The position numbers and the translations under genes were made by a program. A stretch of 64,000 bases of DNA from Tomocerus qinae (Eukaryota; Arthropoda; Collembola; Entomobryomorpha; Tomoceridae), in NCBI GenBank assembly GCA_020055645.1, contig CM034546.1, positions 98,518,001-98,582,000 on the forward strand, written 5' to 3'. Below are positions 38,883 to 50,548 of the stretch, piece by piece. How positions within the stretch are numbered: position 1 is the first letter of the stretch; each line of letters opens with the position of its first letter. The notes beneath the pieces were generated by a model, which did no database searches, was not told where the DNA came from, and saw nothing but the letters and a program-made list of their open reading frames with translations.

Positions 38883-41118
38883 TTAAGACATAATAAAACT
38901 GTACGGATATCCATGAGCTTTAGATTTGAATATCGACAGAATCATACCGAAGAACAATGCAAACATTCCCAAACCCGCCACAAGCATTAACCTCCGTTTT
39001 CTTATATCCCCTTTACTCCTCCCGGCTTCAATTAGAAGGATCATCCCCAATGTGATTGACGCACCTATTCAAATAATTTTATTATTAGTCTTAGTCAAGT
39101 TATCCGTTCATAAACATACACACTACATACACTATACGGCAAAGCGGCAAGACTAAAAGGCCCCATCTTAGGGTAGGGCACCCCACCCGCCCCATCCTTA
39201 GATTAGGTTAGATTATGATAAATTAGGTTAGGTTAAGAGGGTGGGGCGCCCTACCCTAGGGTGGGGCTTTTTAGTCTGGCCGTACGGCAAAGGGTGTAAT
39301 TAATAATCGAAAAACTTACTCAGAAGAAACACTATGTATGTCTCAATGACTAATTGACCTTGCGATGATCGGTGAATATATGATATGCCGTTCTGTGTTC
39401 TTTGAACCACTGGTGGTCCACGAATTTGATTCCACATTTGTCCCGATGTCATACAGAAAACGATAAACTGAAATAACGATAAAGTAATATTTGTTATAAT
39501 AGTCCTACGGATGAGAGTTTTTAATTATATCATTATATCATCATACCAAGGAAGTTATGCCCCATGCATTTCGGTTGTACAAAAACTCCAGGTTGTTTCG
39601 TTTTAAATACAAAAGACCTCCTACCAAAACGCTGACAATAATCAAAGCCATTGTTCCGGAATAATTTGGAGGTCGAAAAACTCGAATCTACACCAAAACA
39701 CTCACAGTTTAAAGTCATCATAGCAGTCATCAAAAATAATCAAAATAAAATTCATACCTGAACATCAGTCCTTTCAGCAATCCAACGAGCAATAGCCTCA
39801 GCCTCCACCCCGAAACGTTGTATATCCATTTTATCGGCAGTGAGGGGCTTCCCTTTAGCAGGGAAATGTATAAAGACAGGAGCAGTATACAGTTTCATCT
39901 ACATACATTATGAAATGAACACGAAAATATTAAATGATATTCGAAAAAACATCTGCTTCAGAGAATATGATTAAATTTTAAGACCTTTCTTCATAAATAA
40001 TAATAAATACAAAAACTGTTAATGTAAGAACTATACCGCTTGGAAAATGCTTCCAGCTTCATCGAAATCCACGAGAACAAAATACAACTTATTGGAATAA
40101 ATCTGAGAATTAAATCTGAAAGAGTTGGCCACAATGGAGAACTCATCATTGGCAGCCCCACAAATTGAACAACCTGTTGTAGACAAGATACAATATACAT
40201 TTCATATTTCATTAGTAAAATAGCAATAAGCCTTTCCCACAATTGCTTTCTGGTCACCAGTTGAAGTGAATCTCAGTAGATGGAGGTAGAGAATAATACA
40301 TTAAAAAAGCCTGAAAATACTATATTTCCATCTACTGAGATTCACTTCAACTGGTGACCAGAAAGCAATTGTAGGAAAGGCTTATTGTAGCAGTACCTAT
40401 GTTATAAACCATTTATACTCCATTCCATTAATTAATTCGTGTGTGGGAGTCTTAAATGTAGCATAAGAAGGCAAAACAATCAATACCTTTTGTTAACTGC
40501 TGTTAACAGTTTAAAAATATTATTCAGCATAATAAAACATTAAAAACAAATATCGATCTATTACTCCATTCCGTAGGAATAATAATTCATTTTTACAAAC
40601 GCTTACCACGTTGAGGTGATAACGCAGTAAACATAGCAATCACTGAATAGTTCCTTGGAACTCCCTTCACATACTCGTTAAACTTTGCCACATTCATGCG
40701 AATGATCGGGCGTTTGTTGCTCATGTCCGTCATCTGCTGAACCCGTTCGGCGAGAGTCATACTGCTCCCCTAAAATCATTCATTGACAATTCACAATCCT
40801 TGATTATCAATTATAATTAAATACGAATTAAAATAATTTGAAATAAGTGGGTTTTAAAGCAGACATTATTACAACATCATTTTTAATAGGTACACGCATT
40901 GATTGTTGATTGATTGACAGGTCATGCATACTTTTACTTAAAACATACTTTACCAATCGCACAAGTGTATATTTTTCATGTAAAATAAAAGTTTAATTAG
41001 AGAAAAAACTATTTACCTCTTTCTTTTTGGCAGAAACATATCCTATGCATGATAAAATACATAGAAATACTGTAAATATTAAAACTGATGAAAATCTCCG
41101 GCTTGTCGACGTGGCCAT
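38883..41118 (-). CDS. Oligosaccharyltransferase OST3/OST6 subunit (MAGT1/TUSC3)
   Basis: Exons 41118-41017, 40769-40607, 40173-40037, 39898-39758, 39687-39547, 39467-39320 and 39064-38883 give 1014 nt, 337 aa. A signal peptide ([21 protein letters not shown]) is followed by a lumenal thioredoxin fold with the redox motif CSIC (residues 90-93), ALSPQRG before it and [16 protein letters not shown] after it. Then come [29 protein letters not shown] and four membrane helices, including [14 protein letters not shown] and the end [12 protein letters not shown]. These all match TUSC3/MAGT1. The subunit forms transient mixed disulfides with nascent glycoproteins and supports STT3B-type glycosylation; MAGT1 has also been linked to magnesium transport. 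Introns contain a 138-bp MITE and a 60-bp palindrome. Confidence 0.95.
39145..39282. mobile_element. 138-bp MITE with 10-bp flanking repeat, in OST3 intron
   Basis: The ends are inverted repeats of about 44 bp (CGGCAAGACTAAAAGGCCCC on the left; the right arm reverse-complemented begins CGGCCAGACTAAAAAGCCCC). It is flanked by the direct repeat TACGGCAAAG at 39135-39144 and 39283-39292. The 50-bp AT-rich centre contains TTAGG-type repeats (ATTAGGTTAGGTTAAG). A 9-10-bp duplication fits Mutator-like elements better than Tc1 or hAT, but the family is not proven. Confidence 0.85.
40225..40386. repeat. 60-bp near-perfect inverted repeat in OST3 intron
   Basis: Arms 40225-40284 and 40327-40386 are reverse complements with one visible mismatch (CCCACAATTG against CAATTGTAGG). 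The spacer is 42 bp. It lies between the second and third coding exons. It could be a small MITE or give a hairpin in the pre-mRNA. No coding capacity. Confidence 0.85.
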
Positions 41119-41601
41119 TTTCAGTAGATCCAGAACCTAACTGAATTTCGCGGCTTTCATCAAGGGCTTCGATGAATCAATGCACCAAAGAAATGCGATA
41201 ATATTACGTTCTCGACTTCCAAACTGGAACTAATAAACTATCTACTTGATGTAATTTTTGTAAGTGGTTTATTGTAAACTGTTAACATTTGTAAAGTGGA
41301 TGCCGAGTAGAAGGTATAAATTGGACAAGAAATCTAATTAATAATCTACAATAATATTTTTATGATTAATGCTACAAACAAAAATGATTAATTTTACCGA
41401 ATAAGAATAGGCAATGAAATAATGAAAATTAAATGCGCGGAAACATAATTGCAACTAAACATTTAACATCTAACGGATACAACGGATTTATATGTAAATT
41501 AATTAGCCATTTTTTGTTATAATTTTTAATTGAAGTTATTTTAGTATAAGAACAAGATAAAGTTATTTTTGTTGGTTTTCTATTTTACAAACCGGTGCCA
41601 C

Positions 41602-43322
41602 TTATGATGACAATTTAATGTGTGACATGTATAGTAAGCCATATACTGCTCCAAAATAGCAAAATGCTCCGATATTTCCACTCATTCCACTCCACCCTTC
41701 TTCATCTTGCAAACCATCAGCATTGTTTGCAGTTGCAACTGCAACACTTGCACTTTCAACATTTTTGATAGCAGGATTTTCCTCTTTAATGCTTTTACTG
41801 TCTATTACTTTTATTAAACCAAATACGGCTGTAGAAACTGCAAATAAATAATTGTAATAATTATTATACCCCCAACAAGTCAATTTATATGCAAATATAC
41901 ATACACAGATTTTTAGCCTGATTTTGACTGTCTATCTGCGTTCTGGCTTTTGATAATTATTTTAGTGATTACATTTAGCGTCACTTACTCAGCATGAATA
42001 CTACTATACTTTCCAGTACAGTTTGATTATATGAGTTAGGATATATAACCTCTACTCCAGAAGATCCTTTCAGAGCAAAAGGAGCTCCATGAACATGATT
42101 GAAAACTTGTCCAGACATAAAAGCGATCACTACTCCCTATAAAAATAACAAATTTAATAATGGATCCCGTTTTTAAAGGGTTTTATTTCGAAACGTAAAT
42201 AATACTATTATGCAGTTTCACCACGAGAAATATTGGAATGAATTCTGGTGCTAAAAACTGTTTTAAGGTTTTCCATCTTTGAATCACTAGAAATGCCAAC
42301 GAGAGTGCAATAATTATTGAGTTGAAACTATCCTTCTCATCATTTCCTTTATGAGAAGAACGAATCTAAAAATATTTAGTACAATTAATACTAATCTTCA
42401 TACATATTTATTGTAATGGTTCGATTTCGCAATCGATTAGCATAATATATATGTTTATGGAATAGCCTCTGTTATGAACTTACAATAATTCCGGACACAT
42501 GCCTTATCCAAGTAGAAATACCATCAACAGTCGGAAAATATTTCTTTGATTCCATTTCTTGTATGTTTTCATTATTGGAATTTGTAGGAAAGTACAAAAT
42601 GCATGGCCTAGAACGATTGAGTTTAATCTGCAATTTAAACGACATTATTATTACAGTATGTTAATTATTGTTGATAATTTCGCTGCACAAATATTGAATA
42701 TAAATATTAGAAATTTCAGAATCCATTATTCAATTTTTGGCAAAAAATGTCCTAAAAATGTCAAACAATTAATGTACCTTGTCGTGTAGTATAACAGACG
42801 CATCATAATAATCCAGTCGAATGAAGAAAAGTTCTCTTTTTGAATCGAAATTGGTGGATAGGTATGAGTTTGCTACTTTGTCAAATTCTACAGATACTTC
42901 AAGACAATTTTTGCATTGAGCTTCTTCGTCAGTGATTATGACTATTGCAGAATAATTTTTTGGCGATTTGATAATTAAATCAAGGAACTCCGATGAAAGT
43001 AAAGGTATCACGGATTCGACAGTGGTCATACTCATGAGAGTATTAAATTTCTTTCCTAAATTTTGCCTCAATATGAGTTTTTGCTGAAAGAGTTAATTTA
43101 GACTTTAGGCCAAAATCAGTTACATCGACAGTTATATTATGTATAAGATATCTCGTAATACATTGGTTTGGAAATTATTTTCAGAGGTACCTTAATTTTC
43201 TTAGATGCTTCCCTTTTGCGAGTTTTGCTTATGCCTAGTTTTGCATCTACTTGCGCGGTTATGAAAGAGCCAACCAACAGTAACAGTATTAACGTTACTG
43301 GCTTCTTAAGGTACTGAATCAT
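41602..43322 (-). CDS. OST3/OST6 paralogue with one frame break
   Basis: Exons 43322-43191, 43083-42778, 42627-42484, 42365-42222, 42137-41989 and 41837-41602. The order matches the neighbouring OST3 gene: signal peptide (LILLLLVGSFITAQVDA), lumenal domain with redox motif CKNC (residues 101-104), LFFIRLDYYDASVILHDK, WIRHVSGI, and four membrane helices with MSGQVFNHVHGAPF where OST3 has [14 protein letters not shown]. Protein similarity is low and the C-terminal tail is a longer acidic/Ala-Asn segment. In exon 5 a run of five T (plus-strand A run 42119-42123) puts GVVIAF and MSGQ in different frames; four T would give 369 aa. No alternative acceptor rescues it. This may be an assembly homopolymer error or early decay; all other exons are open with good splice sites. 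Confidence 0.75.
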
Positions 43323-43913
43323 AATTACACTCGCTATGAAACTAAATAATAACTGATTATTATTCGTTTTTAATAGAGTTTGTAACACTCAGCTACAGAG
43401 AAAATGATCTTCACCCTCGCCCTCCTATTATATATCTCTGAATCGCTTTCAGCATTTGAAATTACCGGCATAATTATGCACTTTAAGTTTTACATGATTT
43501 TTCATCATCGATATCGGCGACGCCATTTTATAATCTTGTTATAGTATTATGAACAAAAAGATGACATCATTTTATATAAATACTGCAATGGGACAGGACA
43601 GGTGGTTTTATATGGTTTTGTTTTCAGTTTCAATTCAATTGTCCATCCTCGTTTTAAAGAAAGTTACTAAGTAGAATTCATAGAAATAGAGCCTATAGAA
43701 TAGTGAGCATAGTGGGTAACATATTATTATAATCTATTATAGCAATAGATACTATACTATCCTTGAATAATACCCATTGATGATTTAATATTTCATTATT
43801 TGCAATGTAATAGATTTTTTATTTTTAATCGCGATGATCAACAACAAATTGATAATGCTTAGATCAATTTCTCTTGCAGTATAAAATATCATACTCGATC
43901 GGAACTTATTTTG

Positions 43914-44550
43914 CTATTTAATTGGCGTCATTCTCCAAAGACCATCATCCAAAAAGTGAACCTGCGTAAATAACAAAATATTTAACTAAATTCTTTAGTA
44001 AATTCAATTGAATGAAATGAAGACATTGAGAAGAAGAGAAGCCGCTTACCGTCTCAATTCCTACACCCCGAGCCACTTTAACTATTTGTTCAGTGGACAT
44101 AGTTGTAATCCCAACAGCTAAAGCGTGTTGTTTTCCTTCTGCCATAACAGCAACAATTGTATCTTTCGGAACATCGGACAATTTACCCCCAGCTGATAGT
44201 AATCCTGGAATCATTATATTTGCTCCACTGAGTACAAATTTAATGGCTCCTCTGTCTACTTGTTGGTGTGCAAGCATAAAAGGGTACTTGTGAAGAAATC
44301 TTAATGTTGGAAACCACGCTCCTTCACGATGTTTGAAAAACAGTTGTTCTCCTGTAGAAGTTATCAAAATTTCTACATGATCTTGACATTTGATAATCTT
44401 AAAATTTTCTTTCTTGGGAAGAATTTGGTCCATATAGGGGATGAGAGTAGGATAATATTCACACAACTTGTTTCGTATGGCTTTTTGCAACGACGACTTC
44501 AGCTGCATTATCGTGCTCACATTGGTTTTCTCGTCAAATTTTTTGAACAT
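43914..44550 (-). CDS. MCTS1: MCTS1 (MCT-1), translation reinitiation factor
   Basis: Coding exons 44550-44050 and 43961-43914 give 182 aa (human 181). It begins [12 protein letters not shown] and carries the family landmarks [48 protein letters not shown], the PUA-domain part [18 protein letters not shown], and the end [21 protein letters not shown]1 pairs with DENR to recycle post-termination 40S subunits and allow reinitiation after upstream ORFs. The start is fixed by the conserved first residues; a splice acceptor 9 nt upstream shows that the 5' UTR is on another exon. Confidence 0.96.
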
Positions 44551-44583
44551 CTTGTTGGCCTATGAAAGCAAAAATCCATTATT

Positions 44584-44805
44584 TTCAATCTTTAGGTGTA
44601 TTAGCAAAGTTTCACTACATTACGAAACTCAACCTTTAAAAACCATGCGTATACACTAGTACATACTACATACATTACCATTAGTCATTAGTGATTCAAT
44701 CTTTAGGTTTATTAGCAAAGTTTCACTAAATTACGAAACTCAATCTTTATAAACCATGCGTGTACACTAGTACATGCTACATACATTACCATTAGTCATT
44801 AGTGA
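44584..44805. repeat. Tandem duplication, 111-bp unit, two copies
   Basis: Two adjacent units start with TTCAATCTTTAGG at 44584 and 44695 and share GCAAAGTTTCACTA, AACCATGCGT and ACATTACCATTAGTCATTAG. They differ at a handful of bases. The repeat lies just upstream of the MCTS1 coding start, within a 5' intron or promoter. Confidence 0.85.
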
Positions 44806-46344
44806 GTAAATATAAAGCGCCAACTAAACCACCAAGCGAAATATAATTGTTTGTGCATATAAAAGTTAATACAGAATATTTAGTAATTAAGGTCGTTTTA
44901 GATCTCAGATAAATACTGATTCATAGGCTTCGATTGCGACTGTCGACGCTGGGTACGCTTCAGATTCAAAATGCGTGCAACGATAGAACAAAAACCTAAA
45001 AGCGTATATTACATTTATGCTATGTCAAAATTTTTACCTTCTATATCTAACTGAATGCAAGTATGAGCTAATGAAGTGTTTTAGTGTCGAGGGTTACTTT
45101 TATTTATAACTTTCAAGTACTATTGAAAAACTTCGGACGCCCTTCTATTACGCAAGAATGAGACAAAATATCCGATTTTTTGATAATGATTTTAAACTTG
45201 TCTGTTAGTTTCTGTGCAAAACAACAAGCGGTCAGTGACAAGTGACAGTTACTTCTTGCTGAACCCTTTTGCATTCGGTACTAAACAATAGTGAAAGCAC
45301 CGAACATTTGATTAAAGCCGCTGTTTGTACCAAGAAATAAACTTGCTGAATGCAAAATATTATATGCCTATATTATGTGTATCATCATGTGTATGTTCCT
45401 TATGTTGCATGAGTATGAAATCAATGAAATGTATGTGCGTAAAGAGCTTAGTTGGCTTGGCATAAGGCACAATATTTATTGTTAGCTTTACTTATGTGAA
45501 CATGAGACTTGATTGACAAAAAGGTAGAAAGGTATACCCATATGCTAAAATAAAGCACTCTTTTTAGAACGTAGACGACAATGCAAACTAATAAAAGCTA
45601 CAAAAACTTGTAATTTTAAAGCCCTTAAATAGTAAAAGAGACGAGCTTAAGCTCATTGTTGTCGACAAATTATTAAGACATTTTTTATTGTATTTTTCAC
45701 AAGATATTTATTAATGAAATAACAAAGATGTTGGTTTTAGGCTATCCACATTTCAAGCCTTAATTATAAATATTGAATCGACTCAAAGTGTTTACTATTC
45801 TATATGTGATCAATCGATCACTCATCATATCATATTTACCAAACTTCCAGCATTTGTAAAATGATATAACATTCTGATTTGACAGTTCCTTAGGAATGAA
45901 GTACTTAAGGTAAATTAGATATATTAGATTTATACAATCTACAGTTGGATGTGCAGATACAGAATAGTAAAAGTGTGGACACTGACACAGAAATTGATTT
46001 TATGCTCGAGCTTGTGTGTACGTATATGCTTAATAAATTGCTTTGTGAAGTCGTTCATAACAGTGGCATTTGTCTCTCAATATCATATATAGAAAGGAGT
46101 TCAGAAACATCAAATATGTCAGATTGGCGTTTATTACATGTACCTATCTACAATGTTTTCGTTATCATGTGATTGATATTGATATGTACAAATGCAAATG
46201 GGTATATAATACTACAATGTACTGTCAATTTGTCAACTTTTGGAGATTTAAGCTTCTAAACATTGGTAATATTGTTAATTGATCATTGAATTATCACTGA
46301 AAATCCTCTCTTTAGGGTTTTTGCTTTCCCCGTGAAATTGAGTG
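44806..46344. other. Intergenic, no feature seen
   Basis: No supported gene. It probably includes the MCTS1 promoter and first non-coding exon near 44900-45000. Confidence 0.45.
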
Positions 46345-48291
46345 CTACAGTAAAGCTATTGAAAATATAATCTGGCTTAGTTTTTTCATGCATTGTCCCC
46401 GAAACAACTCTTTTATGAAGACTACGATGGAGGAAACTAATCCAATTCCGAGAAGTGCAAATGGGCCAATGAGATTTTTCATAAACAAAGGTTTAAGAGA
46501 AATGTCCAAATTCTCAAAAAAGTCGGCTATTTTCTCTTTGACTTTGGCCGAGGTTGTTTCAGCATTCTTACCAGTTAGCCAATCCACAGATATCTTTTTT
46601 CTTTCAGTTAAGTCTTTCTTCATCCATTCGTCGTGTAACCCAGAAGCCTTAAAAATTCCAGTCATATCATTGTACAGAGCTGTAAGTGGGGAGCCTTTGC
46701 GAAATGCAAAGACGAGTGGAACCAGTAATCCAAATTCAGTAGCAACCCCAATAATGGAATGAGAAGAAGATGCTGAAAGAGTAAAATTGTTAGCCGTCAT
46801 GTATGAAGCTGCTTCAAGATAAACCACGCATACAGTTTTATCTACAAGGACAACACTTTCAATGCATTTGTAAAGTTCTTTCTCCATGTTGAGCCTGGTA
46901 AAGATTTTTCTGAACGAGGGGACATTTGATGTTTGGAATCCACGATACGCCAATCCACCGTAGTATTTGAAATTGACCTTGTAGTCGGAATCTGCTAGCT
47001 TTTGAAATGTATTTGGAACTTCTTCCAAGTAAGGAAAAGTCAGAAAGGAGACTAGTTTGGACCGATAAGCTGTTCCTAAAATTAAACTTGCAGACATCCA
47101 TGTAAGAGCAAAGATTCTGAAGGAACTGCTCATTTTGGCGTTTCCTGCCAGTAAAGAATCTTGTTCTAAAAAGATTTCTGCCAAACAACTGATAGATTTT
47201 CCTAAATTATTCCCATTTTTAAGATTTGGATCTACGGCAAGGATCAACCATAGTATAGGAATAAGGATAATGAATGTTATTGAAATAGTCAACCATACAT
47301 TATTAGGAAAAGACCAAAATAATGCTTCCCATTTAGATTGAGGACTTGGATTTCTGTACACAAAAGTAAGTCTTGTGTATTCAAATACAGTTGTTGCATC
47401 CATAACTTTCTGTCTCGTCAGTGAAATGCCTAAAGGAAAGCCAATGTCTCCCCTTTGGTAAAATATTTCACCACTTGTTCCAATACACGAACCATTTGGA
47501 AGTCGTGACCCAGTTCCTTTTCCGAAGCTTACATGCATTCCAAAAGTGTGATTGAAATGCTTCGCTGCTGTCTCAAGCATTTTATATTGGACACCCCGTC
47601 CTTCTATCTCTCCTCCAGGAAGTTTCTTAAAACTGACCAATGGAGCAGCGAATGTAATGGCAACTTCAAAATTTTTTCCTTGAACGAAATCCAAACATTT
47701 TTCTGTTACTGTTTCCAAATGCCCATGAGAGCAAATGTTATCCAAGACGCATTTCTTTTCAGAATCACAATTCAATAGAGCTCTTTTGGCTAATTTTGTC
47801 CAAATGTCATAGTTAATGCTACGCATATCTCCAATTTTCATGAAGATGAAATAGTCACTTGCAGCACGTGCGTATCTCCTCCAAAGAAGATTACTCACTT
47901 TATTTTCTATGTAGGATTCCGAATGCCATTCCATTAGACTTACTACGCAATTTCTTGTGTGCTTTAATGAACCAAATAACAATGTAGTCTTCAATTCTTC
48001 GTAAGACCATTCGTGTGAAAAAAACTCATTCAGAGTTTGTGAAGAATCTTTCTCCAGTATCGTTAATGTAGGAATCAATTCGGTGGAAAAGTGCAGTTGA
48101 AAACTTCCCTCGACAGTAATCCACGTTCCACAACTGTTGAACCCTTTTCCTAAATTGAAACTGGCTATGAATTTGGAAAATTTTTGGGATTTATCATCGT
48201 GCTCTTCTAGTATTTCAGCAACTGTAGAATTAATATTTTTCAATACCAAAAATATCAGAAGGTAGTAGCTCTTTATTATTAGCTTCTCCAT
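46345..48291 (-). CDS. Divergent ionotropic receptor (IR), intronless
   Basis: A single frame of 648 aa from ATG 48291. It has a signal peptide (YYLLIFLVLK) and an extracellular N-terminus with six or more Cys. The ligand-binding half S1 contains GRGVQYKMLETAAKHFNHTF and GDIGFPLGISLTRQKVMDAT, followed by membrane helix M1 (about 331-353, VWLTISITFIILIPILWLIL), a pore region and M3 (about 388-410, FALTWMSASLILGTAYRSKL) with YRSKLVSFLTFP. Then S2 and a last helix near 610-630 (ALLGIGLVSSIVVF). This is the ionotropic glutamate-receptor fold; the glutamate-binding residues are not evident, as in insect divergent IRs. It would form cation channels in chemosensory or other neurons with a co-receptor IR. 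A splice acceptor 14 nt upstream of the ATG allows a 5' UTR intron. Intact frame. Confidence 0.88.
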   Translation of the reverse strand: MEKLIIKSYYLLIFLVLKNINSTVAEILEEHDDKSQKFSKFIASFNLGKGFNSCGTWITVEGSFQLHFSTELIPTLTILEKDSSQTLNEFFSHEWSYEELKTTLLFGSLKHTRNCVVSLMEWHSESYIENKVSNLLWRRYARAASDYFIFMKIGDMRSINYDIWTKLAKRALLNCDSEKKCVLDNICSHGHLETVTEKCLDFVQGKNFEVAITFAAPLVSFKKLPGGEIEGRGVQYKMLETAAKHFNHTFGMHVSFGKGTGSRLPNGSCIGTSGEIFYQRGDIGFPLGISLTRQKVMDATTVFEYTRLTFVYRNPSPQSKWEALFWSFPNNVWLTISITFIILIPILWLILAVDPNLKNGNNLGKSISCLAEIFLEQDSLLAGNAKMSSSFRIFALTWMSASLILGTAYRSKLVSFLTFPYLEEVPNTFQKLADSDYKVNFKYYGGLAYRGFQTSNVPSFRKIFTRLNMEKELYKCIESVVLVDKTVCVVYLEAASYMTANNFTLSASSSHSIIGVATEFGLLVPLVFAFRKGSPLTALYNDMTGIFKASGLHDEWMKKDLTERKKISVDWLTGKNAETTSAKVKEKIADFFENLDISLKPLFMKNLIGPFALLGIGLVSSIVVFIKELFRGQCMKKLSQIIFSIALL

Positions 48292-49661
48292 TTTCCGAAT
48301 AATCAAAGCCAATTTCTGAAATCAGTTCAAGTTCACCAGCTCACAGATTCTAAGGTATAATTTGTAATTCGGAGGTGTAATTTGTGTAAGAGAATGATAT
48401 TTACATGACATACTCCTGAGTTTTAACTTTCTTGATCGCTGTGCTCGTATTTTCATTAGGAAAATTGTATTAAGCAATTACCCTAATAGCCTAATATGTA
48501 GTATCGTCTTCTAGGTAAACGAAATCTTGACAGCACATGCAGTCATTCACCTATATACGCATAAGCCCTACAAAAGAGTGTTTTAAACATAAATGACTCT
48601 TTTGGTTGTCCATTGGGACTTCCTAATAAACTCTTACTACATAGATAGATACTATATAACAAACTCAACAAATTGTAGATTGAAAGCCTATACAGTTTTG
48701 TATTGTAACCTGACATAGAAATTAGTTAAGCTGGAGAAATGATCATTACTATGTAATATTTAGTGGTTCACATTTGTAGTCTAGCAGTGCAGAACGAATT
48801 AGGTATGTCGTGGTCATCATGGTCATAGATATATCTATAATATAAAAATGCCTTGCACATCAAAATTTCGTCATTTACGTACGTTGTTCTCTTAATCTAG
48901 AGCATTAAATGAATAGTCTATTTTACTATCTCAAAACTACTTATGTAATTATACGTGCCTGCAGACTGTTATGAGGCGATAAATTAATTACTGTGCAATT
49001 AAAACAGTAACTCAAGTCTCTAAAGTAATTTTTAATCGTACATGAGGTAGACAAATTTTGTGTCCAATGTTGATACAAATTATATCTTGGTGAAAAACAA
49101 AACATTTCCAAGTTTAAGCATGCACACATGAATTTAAGGGGTTTATTATTAGAAGTTTGCTGTTTCTGCTTGTAATGGTTAATCAAATTAATCAAGGAAT
49201 CAAAGAACATACCATTCCATAATTGCAGTATGTAAAATTGTAACGAAAATAGATATATAACCATGTAAGTGCCAAGTGCTTGTGCAACATGCAACATTGA
49301 TTGGGAATTTTAGATCCCCACACATCAATTACTGTGTATGAAAGTGATTATGAAAACATGGATAAAGTAGATAATTTATTGTCCATCGAAGTAATGAAAT
49401 AGTATTTCATGGTTGCAAATTCAATTTTCGAACCAAGTAATTTTAGCATTAGGTAGAGAGGAAAAGAAATAAATATTTATTGAGTAGAAATAAAAGGAAA
49501 AGGTTGGTCCCAATAAAGTACTTTAGTATTAAGAGTCGCTACTTCCACAAGGTGATTGGTTCAAATTATTTTTAATTATTATCATGAATCAGATTAATGT
49601 GCCTATTAAAACTCTCATTGTCTCCACTTCAAGAATTCTTTTTAGAAAATCCGGCAATCTT
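48292..49661. other. Intergenic, no feature seen
   Basis: Between the ionotropic receptor and OBP genes on the same strand. It should contain the receptor promoter; no coding or repeat signal is convincing. Confidence 0.45.
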
Positions 49662-50548
49662 TTAAGGTCCGCACAACTGTTAAGCATCCAGATATTAGTG
49701 ATCGTCATATAAAAATTTTGAAATTTAGCTAATGTTTTTGTTGCTACAAAAAATGAATACCTCAGAGACGTAATTCTGTATGCATTTGACAAAATCTCCA
49801 TAAGATTTGCATTGTTCATCCTTGTCGTCCATTAATGGTGCTATTCGATTGCAATTAGGATACAAGCATAATCATTCTGCACTGTGTGACAAAAACTACA
49901 ACTTCATAAAGAACACTTTTAAAGCTTACCAAACTCTTCAACGCAACTTTCTATCAATGTATGAGCAGTTTCATGATAATCTTCTGGAAGGTATTTGTCA
50001 AAGAATGCCTGAACTGTTGTATTCGTCACTCGTTTACCAACTGCGTCAAGCTATGTAGGAGTTTAATGATAATTCAAAGGTATTTCAAGTAATCATTATA
50101 TTAAACATTGGATTAAGTATTTCTAAATCTTACCAAGCCCTCCTTGTCTAAGGCACATTTGATGATACACTGCAAAATTTAAATATAGGGTCTCATGAGC
50201 TATTAATTGAATAAAGAAATATTTCTTTTCATATAGTGGACTTGTACAATCTTACAGAAAATCGCTCTTGTATCTGTAAAGTTGAAATATTTTGAGCTCT
50301 CAATTCTTTTGTGCATATAGTGACAATCTTCAGCTGCTTTTTAGCCACTTGCATAAGAAACTTCTTACAATTCATAAATCCTTGTTGGTTCTGTTAAAAT
50401 AAGTAAAATTTCAGTTAACTATTGCATACTTTAATATTACAATTGACACAAACTTTTAAATTGGACTCACTGAGTATTCCACAGAGCACAGAAGTACAAA
50501 TAACCCAGCATATGCTGCAATTAATTTCGTGGCCATTGAAAATCCCAT
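49662..50548 (-). CDS. Odorant-binding protein (PBP/GOBP family)
   Basis: Exons 50548-50471, 50390-50256, 50169-50134, 50050-49930, 49840-49761 and 49676-49662 give 465 nt, 154 aa. The signal peptide (GLFVLLCSVEYS) ends exon 1. The OBP cysteine pattern is seen: C72-x3-C76 (CIIKCALDKEG), C119, then C134-x8-C143 (CKSYGDFVKC). C52 serves as first cysteine, and there is an extra pair at C34 and C152 (LCGP end), making eight. The third exon is a 12-codon microexon holding the CxxxC motif. These small soluble proteins bind hydrophobic odorants or other ligands in sensillar lymph. None of these exons stands out as an ORF alone; the model rests on matched phases and the cysteine spacing. An ionotropic receptor gene lies 1.4 kb away. 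Confidence 0.82.

Noticed and set aside
45945-46282. Overlapping short plus-strand ORFs
   Set aside because: Two frames open over the same AT-rich stretch with no protein-like features.
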